A program made the translations under genes and the position numbers. From contig CAVTFT010000017.1 of the NCBI GenBank assembly GCA_963734085.1, forward strand, positions 496,001 through 560,000: a stretch of 64,000 nucleotides of DNA. Direction: 5' to 3'. Position 1 is the first letter of the stretch; each line of letters starts with the position of its first letter. The stretch is from CAIWHR01 sp963734085. Its GTDB lineage: Bacteria > Pseudomonadota > Gammaproteobacteria > Burkholderiales > Casimicrobiaceae. Positions 1-8,746 of this stretch are shown here, piece by piece. The notes below the pieces were generated by a model. It saw only the letters and a list, made by a program, of their open reading frames with translations, was not told the origin of the DNA and made no database searches.

Positions 1-430
1 GCCATCCGAGGTTGGCCGCGCTCGACTGCGCGGACGCAGCGAGCGCCGAATGCGTGAGCACCGCAGCCCGCGGCACGCCGGTCGTGCCCGACGTGTACAG
101 AATCGCGGTGGCATCGCGATGCACTGCGCAGCCGGAATGCCCGGGAGCCGCAAGCAGCGTCCGCTGCTCCTCCGCGGTGAGCCGCGGATGCAGAAGCAGC
201 GCCGGGATCCGCGCTTCGAGCAGCGCGTAGAGCGTGACGAGCGTCTCGAGCGTGTTGGTCCCGACGACGGGGCGGGGTGTGCCGTCACGGCCGCTGCGCT
301 CGAGCGCAGGCAATCGGCCGCGAACTTTCTCGGCCAGTTGCGCGAACGAATAGACGCGATCGCCATCGTCGAGCGCCGGTGCATTTCCCGCATCCTTCGC
401 GGCGTCGAAGATGGAAAAGGGCGCGCTCAA
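1..430 (-). CDS. menE: o-succinylbenzoate--CoA ligase (MenE), N-terminal part, cut by window edge
   Basis: This is an adenylate-forming ligase expected to activate o-succinylbenzoate to its CoA thioester, the step before MenB in menaquinone synthesis. About 143 residues are visible. The ATP-binding P-loop TSGTTG lies at residues 113-118, followed by VPRAAVLTHSAL, typical of AMP-binding enzymes. I chose a TTG start at 430 because GGAAA lies about five bases upstream and no ATG or GTG is in frame after the preceding stop; the translation then begins MSAPFSIFDAA. It lies 51 bases downstream of menB on the same strand, which is the main reason for calling it MenE rather than another acyl-CoA synthetase. 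The rest of the gene continues beyond base 1. Confidence 0.72.
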   Translation of the reverse strand, partial: MSAPFSIFDAAKDAGNAPALDDGDRVYSFAQLAEKVRGRLPALERSGRDGTPRPVVGTNTLETLVTLYALLEARIPALLLHPRLTAEEQRTLLAAPGHSGCAVHRDATAILYTSGTTGVPRAAVLTHSALAASAQSSAANLGW

Positions 431-481
431 TTGTTTCCGCGCGCGGAGCGCCGAGGCGCCGCGTTCATCGACCGCCGCGCA

Positions 482-1324
482 TCAGGGGAACCGCCGGAAC
501 TTGCCAAAATCCGGCTTGCGCTTTTCGACGTAGGCGTTGCGGCCTTCCTGCCCTTCGGCGGAAAGGTAGTAGAGCAGCGTCGCGTTGCCCGCGAGCTCCT
601 GCAATCCGGCCTGTCCGTCGCAGTCGGCATTGAGCGCGGCCTTGAGGCAGCGGAGGGCCATCGGGCTCATCGCGAGGATTTCGCGGCACCACTGGACCGT
701 CTCCGCTTCGAGCTGCGCGTAGGGGACGACGCGGTTGACGAGCCCCATGTCGAGCGCAGCCTGCGGGTCGTATTGGCGGCAGAGAAACCAGATCTCGCGC
801 GCCTTCTTCTGGCCGACGATGCGCGCCATGTACGAAGCCCCGTAGCCGCCGTCAAAGCTGCCGACCTTCGGGCCCGTCTGTCCGAAGCGCGCGTTGTCGG
901 CCGCGATCGTGAGATCGCACATCAGGTGCAGCACGTGGCCGCCGCCGATCGCATAGCCCGCGACCATCGCGACGACCGGCTTCGGCAGCGTGCGGATCTG
1001 GCGCTGCAAGTCGAGCACGTTCAGGCGCGGAACGCCGTCGCTGCCCACGTAGCCGCCTTCGCCGCGGATCCGCTGGTCGCCGCCCGAACAGAACGCATCC
1101 TTGCCCTGGCCGGTGAGGATGACGACACCGATCGCAGGATCGTCGCGTGCATCGGCGAAAGCTGCCTGCATTTCCTGGACGGTCTCGGGCCGGAAGGCGT
1201 TGCGCACCTCGGGCCGGTTGATCGCGATCCGGGCGATGCCCTCGTCGGCCTTGGCGTAGAGAATGTCGCGATAGCTGCCCTGGGGCTTCCAGGTCGGGAT
1301 TGGGGGTAACGAGGCGGTGTCCAT
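482..1324 (-). CDS. menB: 1,4-dihydroxy-2-naphthoyl-CoA synthase (MenB)
   Basis: A crotonase-fold enzyme that cyclises o-succinylbenzoyl-CoA to 1,4-dihydroxy-2-naphthoyl-CoA in the cytoplasm. The 280 residues carry MenB hallmarks rather than generic enoyl-CoA hydratase ones: SGGDQ at 80-84, GYAIGGGH at 123-130, GQTGPKVGSFDGG at 148-160, a conserved CRQYDPQAALDMGLVN block and a C-terminus of the GRNAYVEKRKPDF type. The length matches MenB of enteric bacteria. It is followed on the same strand by the menE-like ligase. The alternative, 2-ketocyclohexanecarboxyl-CoA hydrolase (BadI), is close in sequence, but the match to MenB across the whole chain and the menE neighbour favour MenB. Confidence 0.93.
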   Translation of the reverse strand: MDTASLPPIPTWKPQGSYRDILYAKADEGIARIAINRPEVRNAFRPETVQEMQAAFADARDDPAIGVVILTGQGKDAFCSGGDQRIRGEGGYVGSDGVPRLNVLDLQRQIRTLPKPVVAMVAGYAIGGGHVLHLMCDLTIAADNARFGQTGPKVGSFDGGYGASYMARIVGQKKAREIWFLCRQYDPQAALDMGLVNRVVPYAQLEAETVQWCREILAMSPMALRCLKAALNADCDGQAGLQELAGNATLLYYLSAEGQEGRNAYVEKRKPDFGKFRRFP

Positions 1325-1431
1325 CGGGATCTCCAGCGGATTGCTGCGACGGCGATGCGATGCGGCAGGGTGTCGCCGGGGTGCGCCGGTGCGTTGAGGC
1401 TTTAGTCTCCAGCCTCTTCCGCCTTAGACGC

Positions 1432-2427
1432 TCAGTCGACCTTCGCGCCCGATCGTTTGACGACGGCCGCCCATTTTTCGGTTTCCGCGCTGATGTGGCG
1501 CGCGAAATCGGCGGGCGTCCCCGGCACCGGCTGTGCGCCGCTGGCCTGGAGCTGCGCGACGAGCTGCGGATCCTCGAGTGCCTGCCGGATAGCCGCGTTG
1601 AGCTTGTCGATCACCGCGCTCGGCGTTCCGCCCGGCGCAAGGATGCCATCCCACGCGCTCACCTCGAACCCGGGGACGCCGGATTCCGCGATCGTCGGGA
1701 ATTCCGGCGCCGCAGGCGAGCGCCGCGCCGTCGTGACCGCGATGCCCCGGACCTTGCCGCCCTTGACCTGCGGATACGCGCTGGGCATGACGTCGATCAT
1801 CATCTGCACCTGCCCACCCACCAGATCGGTCATCGCGGCGGCGCCGCCGCGATACGGGACGTGGACGATGTCGATGCCGGTCATCGACGCGAACAGCACG
1901 CCGGCGAGATGCGAGGTCGTGCCGTTGCCGGCGGAGGCGAAATTGACCTCGCCCGGATGCGCCTTCGCATAAGCCACGAGCCCGCCCACCGTATCGACCG
2001 GAAACGCGGGGTTCACGATCAGCATCGCCGCGATCTGTGTCATCCGCGAAACGGGCGCAAAGTCCTTCACGGGATCGAAGCGCAGGTTGCCGTAGAGGCT
2101 CTTGTTGATCGCATGCGTGCCGTTGGTGCCGTAGAGCAGCGTATAGCCGTCGGGCGGAGCATGCGCGACGATCTCGGCGCCGACGTTGCCGCCCGCGCCG
2201 GGACGATTGTCGATGACGATCGGCTGGCCCAGGATCTTTTCGACGCGCGGCATGATCATCCGCGCGAGGTTGTCGGCGCCGCCACCGGCGGGAAACGGGA
2301 CCACCAGGCGTATCGGCTGGTCCGGATAATCGGCGGCGCCGGCCATGCCGACCGCACCCGCGACCGCGAAGATACCGCCGAACACCGAAGGCGCCAGACA
2401 TCCGAGGAGGGTCGTAATTGTCTTCAT
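1432..2427 (-). CDS. Bug-family tripartite tricarboxylate transporter substrate-binding protein
   Basis: A periplasmic binding protein of the Bug/TctC family, which delivers carboxylates or other small organic ligands to TctAB-type permeases. The 331 residues start with a Sec signal peptide of about 31 residues ending in an AGA motif, followed by the family signature YPDQPIRLVVPFPAGGGAD. The ligand loop GTNGTHAINKSLY and the HVPYRGGAAAMTDLVGG block are also typical. No tctA or tctB lies nearby, so this is an orphan receptor of the kind that is greatly expanded in Burkholderiales. It lies 107 bases upstream of menB on the same strand; whether the two are co-transcribed cannot be told. The ligand is unknown. 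Confidence 0.9.
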   Translation of the reverse strand: MKTITTLLGCLAPSVFGGIFAVAGAVGMAGAADYPDQPIRLVVPFPAGGGADNLARMIMPRVEKILGQPIVIDNRPGAGGNVGAEIVAHAPPDGYTLLYGTNGTHAINKSLYGNLRFDPVKDFAPVSRMTQIAAMLIVNPAFPVDTVGGLVAYAKAHPGEVNFASAGNGTTSHLAGVLFASMTGIDIVHVPYRGGAAAMTDLVGGQVQMMIDVMPSAYPQVKGGKVRGIAVTTARRSPAAPEFPTIAESGVPGFEVSAWDGILAPGGTPSAVIDKLNAAIRQALEDPQLVAQLQASGAQPVPGTPADFARHISAETEKWAAVVKRSGAKVD

Positions 2428-2592
2428 GCGGCGCGCATTCTACCGGATGGGCTGGCCTTTACGGACCGGACGGCTATTATGGGTAAAAAGCACGCGCGCG
2501 TCGCGGCCGGTACCCCCTTGGGCCGGCCGCAGCGCCACGACCTGCCGCAACCGAGCGGCCCAGTGGGGGAGTGTCCGATTGACTGCGCCAAG

Positions 2593-3261
2593 ATGACGCG
2601 GCTCGCGCAACAACGCTACGCCCGCCGCGAGGATCTCGGTCTCGCCAGCGGTCAATTCGCATTGCTGCGCCGGCTCACCACGCCGCAGAAGATCCAGGGT
2701 TTCCTCAACGAACTCCCGATCAATCACGAGCTCGAAGGCGAGACGCTCTTTTCGGTGCGCGCCGTGCTGCGGCATCGGCGTGCGCTCTGCATCGAAGGCG
2801 CGTTCGTCGCCGCGTGTGCGCTGTGGATCCACGGCGAGCCGCCGCTGGTGCTGCATCTCGAATGCGACGCGACCGACCACGCGCACGTCGTTGCGCTATT
2901 TCGCCGCCGCGGCCACTGGGGCGCGATTTCGAAGACCAACGGCGCCGTGCTGCGCTACCGCGATCCGGTCTATCGCTCATTGCGCGAGCTCGCGCTGTCG
3001 TATTTCCACGAATACTTCAACCCGCGGGGCTACAAGACGCTGCGCAGCTATTCGACGGCCTTCGACTTGCGCCGGATCGATCCCGAGCTGTGGGTCTCCT
3101 GCGAGCACGCATGCCGCGAAGCGAACGACCTTCTGGCCGATCTGCGGCATTACCCGCTGCTCCCGCGCGGGACAGCGCGCCTCCTTGCCCGCCGCGACCC
3201 GTTCGAGCGAGAGGCCGCGAGAATCGTCCAGTACCCGAAGCCCGTTTCCTCGCGCGGCTAG
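2593..3261 (+). CDS. Conserved hypothetical protein, transglutaminase-like fold suspected
   Basis: I do not recognise a characterised protein. The 222 residues are predicted soluble, with no signal peptide. Cys66 in RALCIEGA, His98 in DHAHVVALF and the following WGAISKTN segment are spaced like the Cys-His pair of transglutaminase/papain-like folds; that reading is inference. A downstream YFHEYFNPRGYKTLRSYS block also looks conserved. The frame is open upstream to an ATG at 2479 (260 residues), but the stretch 2479-2592 reads like untranslated leader, so I placed the start at 2593, where the chain begins MTRLAQQRY. It is divergent from the Bug gene and followed by the Att-like ABC genes after 92 bases. 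Confidence 0.7.
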   Translation: MTRLAQQRYARREDLGLASGQFALLRRLTTPQKIQGFLNELPINHELEGETLFSVRAVLRHRRALCIEGAFVAACALWIHGEPPLVLHLECDATDHAHVVALFRRRGHWGAISKTNGAVLRYRDPVYRSLRELALSYFHEYFNPRGYKTLRSYSTAFDLRRIDPELWVSCEHACREANDLLADLRHYPLLPRGTARLLARRDPFEREAARIVQYPKPVSSRG

Positions 3262-3353
3262 AGCGCGACAGTAACGCCACGTTCGAGCATCGATACGCGG
3301 CTGCGCCGCCGCGGCGATGACGGCTCGCAGGCGAGCCTGCTAAGCTCGCCGGG

Positions 3354-4028
3354 ATGCTGTCGATTCGCAATCTCTCCAAATCGTACGCCGCCCCGCGGCC
3401 GCGCACGATCCTGAACGGGATCGACCTCACGCTTTCACCCGGCGATTACGTCGCCGTGATGGGTGAGTCCGGCGTGGGCAAGTCGACGCTCCTCAATCTC
3501 ATTGCCGGTCTCGATCGCGCCGACGCCGGGTCGATCACGCTCGACGGCCGGGAGCTCACCACACTCGACGACGATGCACTGACGGTGCTGCGGCGCACCG
3601 CGATGGGCTTCGTGTTCCAGGCGTTCCACGTGCTGCCGTATCTCACGGTCGCGCAGAACGTCGCGCTGCCGCTGTCGCTCGTCGGCGCCGACGCCACTGC
3701 GGCGGCAGCGCGGGTCGACACAATGCTCGCGGCGGTGGGCCTGGCCGAGCGCGGCTCCAGCATGCCGCGCGAGCTCTCCGGCGGCGAGCTGCAGCGGGTG
3801 GCCATCGCGCGGGCGCTCGCGCATGGCCCGCGCCTCGTCCTCGCCGACGAGCCGACGGGCAATCTCGATCCCGACAGCGCCGCGCAGGTGCTCTCGCTCC
3901 TGCGCGAGCAGGCGAAAGCGCAGCACGCGGCGGGAATCCTCGTCACGCACTCGCGCGCCGCGGCGCAGACCGCCGATCGCGTCCTGGTGCTGACGCCGGA
4001 GGGGCTTCGCGATGCCGGCGCCGTCTAG
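3354..4028 (+). CDS. ABC transporter ATP-binding protein, LolD/MacB/AttE type
   Basis: The 224-residue nucleotide-binding subunit of an MacB/LolD-class transporter, acting at the inner face of the cytoplasmic membrane. Walker A GESGVGKST is at 37-45, the Q-loop Gln at 89, the signature LSGGELQ at 141-147 and Walker B with the catalytic Glu (ADEPTGNLD) around 164-172, followed by the H-loop in VTHS. The stop codon overlaps the start of the permease by 17 bases, so the two are translationally coupled. The partner permease and the AttH-like protein downstream suggest a transporter that works on a periplasmic or membrane-released substrate rather than a solute importer. Confidence 0.93.
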   Translation: MLSIRNLSKSYAAPRPRTILNGIDLTLSPGDYVAVMGESGVGKSTLLNLIAGLDRADAGSITLDGRELTTLDDDALTVLRRTAMGFVFQAFHVLPYLTVAQNVALPLSLVGADATAAAARVDTMLAAVGLAERGSSMPRELSGGELQRVAIARALAHGPRLVLADEPTGNLDPDSAAQVLSLLREQAKAQHAAGILVTHSRAAAQTADRVLVLTPEGLRDAGAV

Positions 4029-6558
4029 CGTCGACGCGGCGGGCGCAGGCGCCGTGACGGTGTCGCCGACGGCCGCCGTGTTGCGCGGATCGCTCCGGCA
4101 GAACCGCGTACGCGCGGGACTGGCCGTACTGGCGATCGCGCTCGGCGTCGCGCTGGGGTTTGCCGTGCATCTGATCAACGCGACCGCGGTCGACGAGCTC
4201 GCCCAGGGTGTCCGAACATTGTCGGGCGATGCCGATCTCGAAGTGCGCGGCCCGCGCTCCGGATTCGACGAGCGCTGGTATCCCGAATTGGCGCGAATGC
4301 CCGAAGTGGCGGTCGCGAGCCCGGTGGTCGAGGTCGACGCGAAGCTCGCAGGTCGCGACGACGCGCTGCGCGTTCAGGGACTCGACGCGTTTCGCGCGGC
4401 GCAGATTCAGCCGGGACTGATCGCGACTTCGGCCGATCGCCTCGACATGCTGCGTCCCGACGCATTGTTCCTGAGCGCGGCCGCGGCGCGTGCCCTCGGC
4501 GTCACGACCGGTGACGGCGTGTCGTTCCAGGTCGGACTCTCCGAGCGGCGGTTGCGCGTCGTCGGCACGTTGGCATCGGCGGGTGAACAGCGCTTTGCGG
4601 TGATGGACATCGCCGGCGCGCAAGTCCAGTTCGACCGCCTGGGACGCATCACGCGCATCGATTTGCGCCTGCGCCCCGGTATCGACGTCGACGCGTTTCG
4701 GCGCCGCCTGGACGGAATGCTGCCGCCCGGCGTTGCGGCGACGCGGCCGGAAGCCAGCGTCGCCGCGAGCGTCGGCGTCTCGCGCTCGTATCGCGTCAAT
4801 CTCGACGTGTTGGCGCTGGTCGCGCTCTTCACGGGCGGCCTTCTCGTGTTCTCGACGCAAGCGCTCGCCGTCGTGCGCCGGCGCGCCCAATTCGCGCTGT
4901 TGCGCGTGCTGGGGATGACGCGCCGCCAGCTCGTTGTTTCGATCGTCGTCGAAGGTGCGCTCGTCGGCGCGGCGGGGAGCGTGGCCGGCATCGCGCTGGG
5001 ATATCTGTTCGCCCGCGTCGCCGTAGACCTTGTCGGTGCGGATCTCGGCTCCGGCTATTTTCGCGGCGTCGCCCCCACGTTGCGGCTCGATCCGGCGACG
5101 CCCGTCGTCTTTTTCGCGCTCGGCGTCGCGGCGGCGATGCTGGGAACCTTTGCGCCTGCGCTCGATGCGGTGCGCGCGGCGCCCGCCCTGGCGCTCAAGG
5201 CCGGCGACGAGGAGCGCGCGTTCGCGCGTCTTTCCTCGCCGGTGCCGGGAATCGTCGCCCTGGCCGTTGGCGCGGCCGCCACCGCGTTGCCGCCGATCGG
5301 CGGGCTGCCGCTCGCAGGCTATGCGGCAATCGCGCTGCTGCTCGTCGGGACGCTGCTGCTGATGCCGCGCGTCGCGGCAATCACCCTTGCGCTCATTCCC
5401 GCGCCGAACCGGCCCGCGCCGCACCTCGCGCTCGCCCAGGTGCGCGGGGCGCCGGGGCAGGTGACGGTGAGCCTCGCGGCAATCGTCGCGAGCGTCGGCC
5501 TGATGGTCTCGATGGCGATCATGGTCGCGTCGTTCCGCGATTCGCTCGACGCGTGGCTCGAGCGGATCCTGCCGGCCGACCTCTATTTCCGCGCCGCCGC
5601 GGGCGGTGACACCGCGTACCTCGGTCCCGACGTCCAGGCGATGATCGTTGCATTGCCGGGCGTGCGCCGCGTCGATTTCCTGCGCGAACAGCAGCTCCTG
5701 CTCGATCCATCACGCCCGCGCGTCGTGCTGCTGGCGCGCGCGATCGACGCCGCGGATCCGGCGCGCAGTTTGCCGCTCGTGGGCGCCCCGGTGCCGGTCG
5801 CCGCCGGAGCGCCGCCGCCGGCATGGGTGAACGAGGCTGCGGCGGATCTTTATGCGTTACGTCCGGGCACGGTGATCACGCTGCCGCTCGCGGGCCGGGC
5901 GCTTCCCTTCACCGTCGCCGGCGTCTGGCGCGACTACGGACGACCGCAAGGCGCGATTGCAATAACGCGCGAAACCTACGTCGAATTGACCGGCGATCGC
6001 GCGGTAACGAACGGCGCGGTGTGGCTTGCCGAAGGCGCCAATCGCGCGAAAGTTGCGGCGTCCCTCGAGCGCGACATTCCGGGCGGGGTGCGGCTCGACA
6101 TCGGAACGCCGGGCGAAATCCGCGATGTATCGCTCAGGATCTTCGACCGCACGTTCGCGGTCACCTACGCGCTCGAGCTCGCGGCGGTCGTCATCGGCCT
6201 CACGGGGCTGTCGTCGTCGTTCGGCGCGCTGGTGCTCGCGCGGCGCCGCGAGTTCGGCGTGTTGCGGCACCTCGGGATGACGCGCCGGCAGATCGCCGCA
6301 ATGCTCGCGACCGAGGCACTCGTGGTGAGCGGCATCGGTCTCGCCGTCGGGCTCGCGCTCGGATTCGTCATCAGCCTGATCCTGATCCACGTCGTCAACC
6401 GGCAGTCGTTCCACTGGGGGATGGAGCTTTCGTTCCCGTGGACGGCCCTCGCGGGATTCACGCTCGTCATGCTCGCGCTGTCGGTCGTCACCGTGCTTGC
6501 GAGCGGTCGCCGCGCGACGGGCGTCGATGTCGTTCGTGCGGTCAAGGACGACTGGTAA
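4012..6558 (+). CDS. FtsX-type ABC permease, fused double-length (AttF/AttG- or YbbP-like)
   Basis: An 848-residue inner-membrane permease of the MacB/FtsX superfamily. One N-terminal membrane helix (about 34-58) is followed by a periplasmic MacB-core-like domain, a first FtsX block of three helices (about 260-395), more helices near 415-505, a second periplasmic domain and a second FtsX block near 715-840. In each block the motif RR-x-F-x-x-L/V-R-x-L-G-M-T-R-R-Q occurs, the usual coupling region, so the protein looks like two FtsX permeases fused. The start overlaps the ATPase gene, and the stop overlaps the next ATG as TAATG. The fused design resembles YbbP; the context resembles Att systems, where AttF and AttG are separate. 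Confidence 0.88.
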   Translation: MPAPSSVDAAGAGAVTVSPTAAVLRGSLRQNRVRAGLAVLAIALGVALGFAVHLINATAVDELAQGVRTLSGDADLEVRGPRSGFDERWYPELARMPEVAVASPVVEVDAKLAGRDDALRVQGLDAFRAAQIQPGLIATSADRLDMLRPDALFLSAAAARALGVTTGDGVSFQVGLSERRLRVVGTLASAGEQRFAVMDIAGAQVQFDRLGRITRIDLRLRPGIDVDAFRRRLDGMLPPGVAATRPEASVAASVGVSRSYRVNLDVLALVALFTGGLLVFSTQALAVVRRRAQFALLRVLGMTRRQLVVSIVVEGALVGAAGSVAGIALGYLFARVAVDLVGADLGSGYFRGVAPTLRLDPATPVVFFALGVAAAMLGTFAPALDAVRAAPALALKAGDEERAFARLSSPVPGIVALAVGAAATALPPIGGLPLAGYAAIALLLVGTLLLMPRVAAITLALIPAPNRPAPHLALAQVRGAPGQVTVSLAAIVASVGLMVSMAIMVASFRDSLDAWLERILPADLYFRAAAGGDTAYLGPDVQAMIVALPGVRRVDFLREQQLLLDPSRPRVVLLARAIDAADPARSLPLVGAPVPVAAGAPPPAWVNEAAADLYALRPGTVITLPLAGRALPFTVAGVWRDYGRPQGAIAITRETYVELTGDRAVTNGAVWLAEGANRAKVAASLERDIPGGVRLDIGTPGEIRDVSLRIFDRTFAVTYALELAAVVIGLTGLSSSFGALVLARRREFGVLRHLGMTRRQIAAMLATEALVVSGIGLAVGLALGFVISLILIHVVNRQSFHWGMELSFPWTALAGFTLVMLALSVVTVLASGRRATGVDVVRAVKDDW

Positions 6559-7634
6559 TGAAACGCCGCGCGTTCGTCGCCGTGCCGCTGCTGCTTTTCG
6601 CCCGGCCTGCGTTTGCCGCCGAGGCCGGGGATGGCTATCCGCGTGTCACTCCCGGCCACGTGCTTGCGTTTCCACGCGATCACGGCAGCCATCCCGAGTT
6701 CCGGACCGAGTGGTGGTACATCACGGGCTGGGTCGCGGACGCCGCGGGTGCGCCTTTCGGGGTCCAGGTGACGTTCTTCCGCAATCGTCCGCGCATCGCG
6801 GAGGACAATCCGAGCGCCTTCGCGCCGCGCGAGCTCATCTTCGCGCATGCGGCACTCGCCGATCCGCGCGCGGGCCGGCTGCGGCACGCCGAGCGTGCGG
6901 CCCGCACCGGCTTCGGGCTCGCGGGTGCCGCTGAAGAGACCACCCATGCATGGATCGACGACTGGTCGCTCGTGCAGGCCGACGGCGTCTATGTCGCGAC
7001 GATCGCCGCGCGCGAGTTTGCGTTGCGCCTGCGCTTCGCCCCGACGCAACCGCTGCTGCTGCAAGGCGAGGGCGGCTACTCGCGCAAGGGCCCGGATCCG
7101 CGCGAGGCAAGCTACTACTACAGTGCGCCGCAGCTCGCGACGAGCGGCACGGTCGTTGTTGCAAATCGCGAAGTGCCCGTGACCGGCACCGCGTGGCTCG
7201 ATCACGAATGGTCGAGCGAATTTCTGATGCCCGGCGGGGTCGGCTGGGACTGGGTGGGCCTCAATCTCGCCGACGGCGGCGCGCTGATGGCATTCAGGAT
7301 CCGCGATCGTGGCGGCGGGACACTATGGGCAGGAGGATCGTATCGGGGCGCGCGCGGCAATGTGCGCATGTTCGCATCGAGCGACGTTCGCTTCGTCGCC
7401 ACGCGTTGGTGGCGCTCGCCGCGCACTGGCGTGTCGTATCCGGTCGCGATGACGGTTGCAGTCGGAGGCAACGGCTATGCATTGGAGCCGTTGCTGGACG
7501 ACCAGGAGCTCGACGCTTCGGCAAGCACCGGCACGGTCTACTGGGAAGGCGCGGTGCGCGCGCTTGCAAACGGCGTTGACGCAGGCCGCGGCTATCTCGA
7601 ACTGACCGGCTACGGCGCGCCGTTGCGATTGTGA
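6558..7634 (+). CDS. AttH/CrtC-like secreted lipocalin-family protein
   Basis: A 358-residue exported protein of the AttH/carotenoid 1,2-hydratase-like family (two lipocalin-like barrels). Residues 1-20 form a signal peptide ending in AFA. Family landmarks are the N-terminal HPEFRTEWWYITGWV, the GYSRKGPD and YYYSAPQL segments, the TGTAWLDHEWSS block and the GWDWVGLNLADGGALM stretch. The ATG overlaps the permease stop by one base (TAATG), so it belongs to the same operon. Related proteins are annotated as secreted hydrolases, but the enzymatic role is not established. Here it probably works with the ABC pair; no carotenoid genes are in the window, so a true CrtC hydratase is unlikely. Confidence 0.85.
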   Translation: MKRRAFVAVPLLLFARPAFAAEAGDGYPRVTPGHVLAFPRDHGSHPEFRTEWWYITGWVADAAGAPFGVQVTFFRNRPRIAEDNPSAFAPRELIFAHAALADPRAGRLRHAERAARTGFGLAGAAEETTHAWIDDWSLVQADGVYVATIAAREFALRLRFAPTQPLLLQGEGGYSRKGPDPREASYYYSAPQLATSGTVVVANREVPVTGTAWLDHEWSSEFLMPGGVGWDWVGLNLADGGALMAFRIRDRGGGTLWAGGSYRGARGNVRMFASSDVRFVATRWWRSPRTGVSYPVAMTVAVGGNGYALEPLLDDQELDASASTGTVYWEGAVRALANGVDAGRGYLELTGYGAPLRL

Positions 7635-7641
7635 CCCGGTG

Positions 7642-8631
7642 CTATCCGAGCCTTACGATCCTGCCCTCGCGCCACGACGTCGTCGCCGCGTCGGCGAGCT
7701 CCTGCGCCTTCACGCCGTCGTCGATCGTCGTGCGCAGCTTGTCGCGGCCGGCGAGCACGGCGAAGAAATGCCGGATCTCGTTCGCATAGGCCGCGCGATA
7801 GCGCTCGAGGAAGAAATGCTCGGGCAGGTCGCGGCAGACGGCCTTCGCCGTGCTCGCGACGACCTCGGTTGGCGTGTGATTGCCCGCCTGCAGCATCCCT
7901 TCGCTGCCCAGCACCTCGAAGCGCTGGTCGTAACCATACGCGGCGCGGCGGCTGGTGTTGATCTGGCAGAGGCGACCGCGCTTGGTGCGGATCGTCACTG
8001 CAGTGCAGTCGACGTCGCCGGCTTCGGCGATCAGCGGATCGGTGAGGCACGACGCGTTGGCGTGGACCGTTTCGGCATCGTCGTCGAGGATCCAGCGGAA
8101 GATGTCGAAGTCGTGGATCAGCATGTCGCGGAAGATGCCGCCCGACGAGCGCAGGTAGGAAATCGGTGGTGCGCCCGGATCGCGGCTCGTGATGACGAGC
8201 ATCTCGGGTGTGCCGATCTCACCCGCGAGAATGCGCGTCTTCAGCGCGGCGAACGTCGGATCGTAGCGGCGCTGGAAGCCGATCATGCAGGTGACGCCGG
8301 AGCGCTTGACGGCGTCGGCGCAGGCACGTGCCCGCGCGAAATCGAGATCGACGGGCTTTTCGCAGAAGAGCGGCTTGCCGGCTTCCGCTGCGGCGTGAAT
8401 CAGGTCCGCGTGCGTGTCGGTCGACGAGCAGACCAGTACGGCGCCGATGGCGCGGTCGTCGAAAACCTGCGCGACGGTTGCGGTCCGCGCGCCCATGCGC
8501 CGGGCGAGCGCCTCGGCCGCCGTCGCGTTGGGATCGACGACGTACTTGAGCCGCACGCCAGGCTCCTTCGCAAGGTTGCCCGCGTGGATGGTGCCGATGC
8601 GCCCGGCACCGAAGAGTGCAACGTCGATCAT
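7642..8631 (-). CDS. iolG: Gfo/Idh/MocA oxidoreductase, inositol 2-dehydrogenase (IolG)
   Basis: A cytoplasmic NAD-dependent dehydrogenase of 329 residues that would oxidise myo-inositol to scyllo-inosose, the first step of inositol catabolism. The Rossmann motif GAGRIG is at 8-13, the EKP motif at 91-93, and the active-site pattern GG-x3-D-x3-HD-x-D gives Asp169 and His173, matching the catalytic pair of IolG enzymes. I chose the ATG at 8631 because the glycine motif sits directly after it; the frame is open further upstream into the promoter region. It is divergent from iolCDE with 115 bases between, which supports the substrate. Other sugar dehydrogenases of the same superfamily cannot be excluded by sequence alone. 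Confidence 0.87.
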   Translation of the reverse strand: MIDVALFGAGRIGTIHAGNLAKEPGVRLKYVVDPNATAAEALARRMGARTATVAQVFDDRAIGAVLVCSSTDTHADLIHAAAEAGKPLFCEKPVDLDFARARACADAVKRSGVTCMIGFQRRYDPTFAALKTRILAGEIGTPEMLVITSRDPGAPPISYLRSSGGIFRDMLIHDFDIFRWILDDDAETVHANASCLTDPLIAEAGDVDCTAVTIRTKRGRLCQINTSRRAAYGYDQRFEVLGSEGMLQAGNHTPTEVVASTAKAVCRDLPEHFFLERYRAAYANEIRHFFAVLAGRDKLRTTIDDGVKAQELADAATTSWREGRIVRLG

Positions 8632-8662
8632 GGTGCCCTCGTCCTTGCAGCGCGGCGCACGG

Positions 8663-8691
8663 TTGCGCCGTCGGTTGAGTCGTTCTATGTT
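8663..8691 (+). promoter_or_regulatory. Candidate sigma70 promoter for iolCDE
   Basis: TTGCGC at 8663-8668 and TATGTT at 8686-8691 are separated by 17 bases and lie 56 bases upstream of the iolC ATG, in the iolG-iolC divergent spacer. The match is by eye only. Confidence 0.45.
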
Positions 8692-8746
8692 ACCGGAACG
8701 CGGCGCCGCGTTCGGCGCGCGCCGGCCGCAGTCCGCCGTCCTTCCG

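Noticed and set aside
2475..2480. TATTAT considered as a -10 box for the gene at 2593
   Set aside because: No -35 hexamer at 15-19 bases, so the call is too weak to list as a feature.
1300..2592. Plus-strand frame extending upstream of the transglutaminase-like gene
   Set aside because: Antisense to the Bug gene; similarity starts only after about 2593.
3943..5424. 493-residue minus-strand frame opposite the permease
   Set aside because: Composition is Arg/Asp/Gly-rich and motif-free; the permease frame is clear.
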